Shown: one piece after another, positions 63,033 to 64,000 of the stretch
Numbering within the stretch: the first letter of the stretch is position 1
How the letters are laid out: every line of letters starts with the position of its first letter
From: Acidobacteriota bacterium
GTDB lineage: Bacteria; Acidobacteriota; Blastocatellia; Chloracidobacteriales; Chloracidobacteriaceae
Reading direction: 5' to 3'
DNA: 64,000 bases
Assembly (NCBI GenBank): GCA_016208495.1
Contig: JACQXX010000043.1
Location: 1-64,000 of the forward strand
The notes under the pieces: model-generated
What the model was told of the DNA's origin: nothing
Database searches by the model: none
The model's input: the letters and a program-made list of their open reading frames with translations, nothing else
Translations under genes and position numbers: made by a program

Positions 63033-63178
63033 GGTTCCGGGTTCCGGGTTCCGGGTTCGAGGACGAAAGGGACATAAAGGACATAAAGGACATAAAGGAC
63101 GAAAAAAGAGCCCAACCAATCTTCGAAAACCCGGAACCCCGAACCCCGAACCCCGAACCCCAAACCCCAAACCCCGAA
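63032..63178. repeat. Composite repeat: inverted GGGTTCC/G arrays around GGACATAAA nonamers
   Basis: GGGTTCC units begin at the last base of the glycosyltransferase stop codon (63032-63060), GGACATAAA units follow (63061-63105), then TTCGAAAA and CCCCGAA units to 63178, touching the radical SAM coding sequence. Confidence 0.85.
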
Positions 63179-63180
63179 AG

Positions 63181-64000
63181 GTCCGGGTTGGACCGCAAAC
63201 AGTGCATTTTGATCTGTCCAACGGCTGCAACACCAATTGCACGACGTGCTGGGATCATTCGCCGTTGCTCTTGCAACCGCGCAGCACGGAGTGGAAACGA
63301 AAACAGGTTTCGCTGGCTGATTTTCTTCCGCTGGCGGATGACATTGCTTCGATGAGGTCGGTGGAAGCGGTGATTCTCTCCGGGATGGGCGACCCGTTTG
63401 TCAATCAGGATGTGTATTCGATCATTCGGGTGTGCAAACAGTACGGCTGGCAGGTGACGACGCTGACCAATGCGTTGCTGGCTGACCCGGTGCGAATCCT
63501 GGAACTCGACGTGGATATGATGTTGATTTCGGTCAATGGCGTGAGTGACCGGTCCTACACCGCTTTTCACCCAAACTTGACGGCACGTGATTTTGCCAAA
63601 CTGTGCCGCCTGCTCGAACAGTTTGCGACTGTCGGGAAACGATTCAAACACGTCCAGGTCATCAACTGTGACACGGCGGACGAAGTGGTTGAAATGGTTC
63701 GCTTTGCCGCCCGTTACAATGCCGAACACATTACTTTTAAACTGGCGAGCCTCGGGCACGGCACCGAACGCTGTGCCATAAGCGAACTTCAACGCGAACG
63801 ACTGCTTTCCGACCTGATTCCAGCGGCCCGAAGTGAAGCCCAAACCCTCGGCGTATTGACCAATCTGGATGTTTTCGAAGCCCAGGTCCGAACTGGCGGG
63901 CTCGCTACCGCACCAATGGCCGACATTGGGTGTTTTATGGGCTGGACCTATGCCCGGGTAACCGTTGACGGCACCATCCTGTATTGTTGCTCCACCGAAG
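63181..64000 (+). CDS. Radical SAM/SPASM protein, 3' end beyond the window
   Basis: The frame is open from about 63013 to the window edge. Conserved sequence begins VRVGPQTVHFDLSNGC at 63181 and includes the cluster motif CNTNCTTCW (Cys at 63226, 63238 and 63247) and VILSGMGDPFVN in the position of the GGE segment. Near the window edge, GCFMGWTYARVTVDGTILYC, then CSTE, is a SPASM-type iron-sulfur site. The start is unclear: GTG at 63202 is too close to the motif for comfort, and no ATG lies upstream within the repeat; TTG at 63022 would put the repeat in the protein. The repeat may have removed the original 5' end. Its role with the upstream glycosyltransferase is unknown. Confidence 0.75.

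Noticed and set aside
62794-63843. 349-residue minus-strand frame
   Set aside because: Crosses a repeat and two plus-strand genes with strong motifs; contains repeat-derived GFGVRGS peptides.
1-64000. tRNA or rRNA genes
   Set aside because: None of the conserved loops or rRNA stretches were seen on either strand, although a short tRNA could be missed by eye.

Overview
The window looks like DNA of a Gram-negative bacterium of roughly 50% G+C, most likely an acidobacterium of the Blastocatellia type. That assignment is an inference from gene style: TonB receptors with a carboxypeptidase-like N-terminal domain, fused MFS/spermidine-synthase proteins, a DevBCA-type exporter, many sigma-54 regulators, and intergenic 7-base tandem repeats. 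There are no rRNA or tRNA genes and no CRISPR array that I can see. Two ParA genes, one ParB gene and an iteron-like array (46.3-52.2 kb) suggest the region carries the partition module of a replicon: chromid, large plasmid or chromosome.

Layout. 0-7 kb: transposase remnant, lipoprotein hydrolase, fused transporter/spermidine-synthase-like protein, secreted alpha-amylase, OsmC protein. 7.6-8.8 kb: serine protease followed by a small protein resembling the protease's own proregion. 9.1-15.3 kb: an AT-rich three-gene operon of membrane histidine kinase, receiver protein with a decayed ATPase domain, and CHAT caspase-like protease; this is my main candidate for an undescribed system. 15.3-19.1 kb: HlyD/ABC exporter with a TetR repressor and two matching 17-bp palindromic operators. 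19.5-25.5 kb: a second candidate system, a membrane protein with a Cys/Gly/Ser tail, a DUF692 iron oxidase, a small LigA-like protein, a frameshifted acetyltransferase, a radical SAM protein and unknowns. 25.9-27 kb: MscL with zinc ribbon, FHA protein. 27.2-34.2 kb: a metal-linked locus (HMH-rich secreted protein, outer-membrane barrel with twin Cys modules, membrane DHp-only protein, histidine kinase, NtrC-type regulator) headed by a near-perfect sigma-54 promoter and an upstream 16-bp palindrome. 34.5-45.5 kb: secreted protein, polysaccharide export protein, second NtrC-type regulator, two sigma/anti-sigma pairs, TonB receptor. 46.3-52.2 kb: partition module with a TerD-domain membrane protein inside it. 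52.8-59.2 kb: ArsR/SmtB repressor and His-rich protein divergent from a Czc-type RND pump lacking an outer-membrane factor. 60-64 kb: unknown protein, MurG-like glycosyltransferase and a radical SAM/SPASM gene running off the end.

The intergenic DNA is unusually structured. At least five families of 7-base tandem repeats (GGGTTCA/G, AGTCAGT, GTGACAR, TAGCGAG, GGTTAGT) occur as inverted pairs filling the space between genes, and they commonly begin exactly at a stop codon. Two short inverted-repeat elements of the MITE kind (about 104 bp with ATACCA ends, and 113 bp with AAGTACCTT ends) are present in several copies, including nested insertions.
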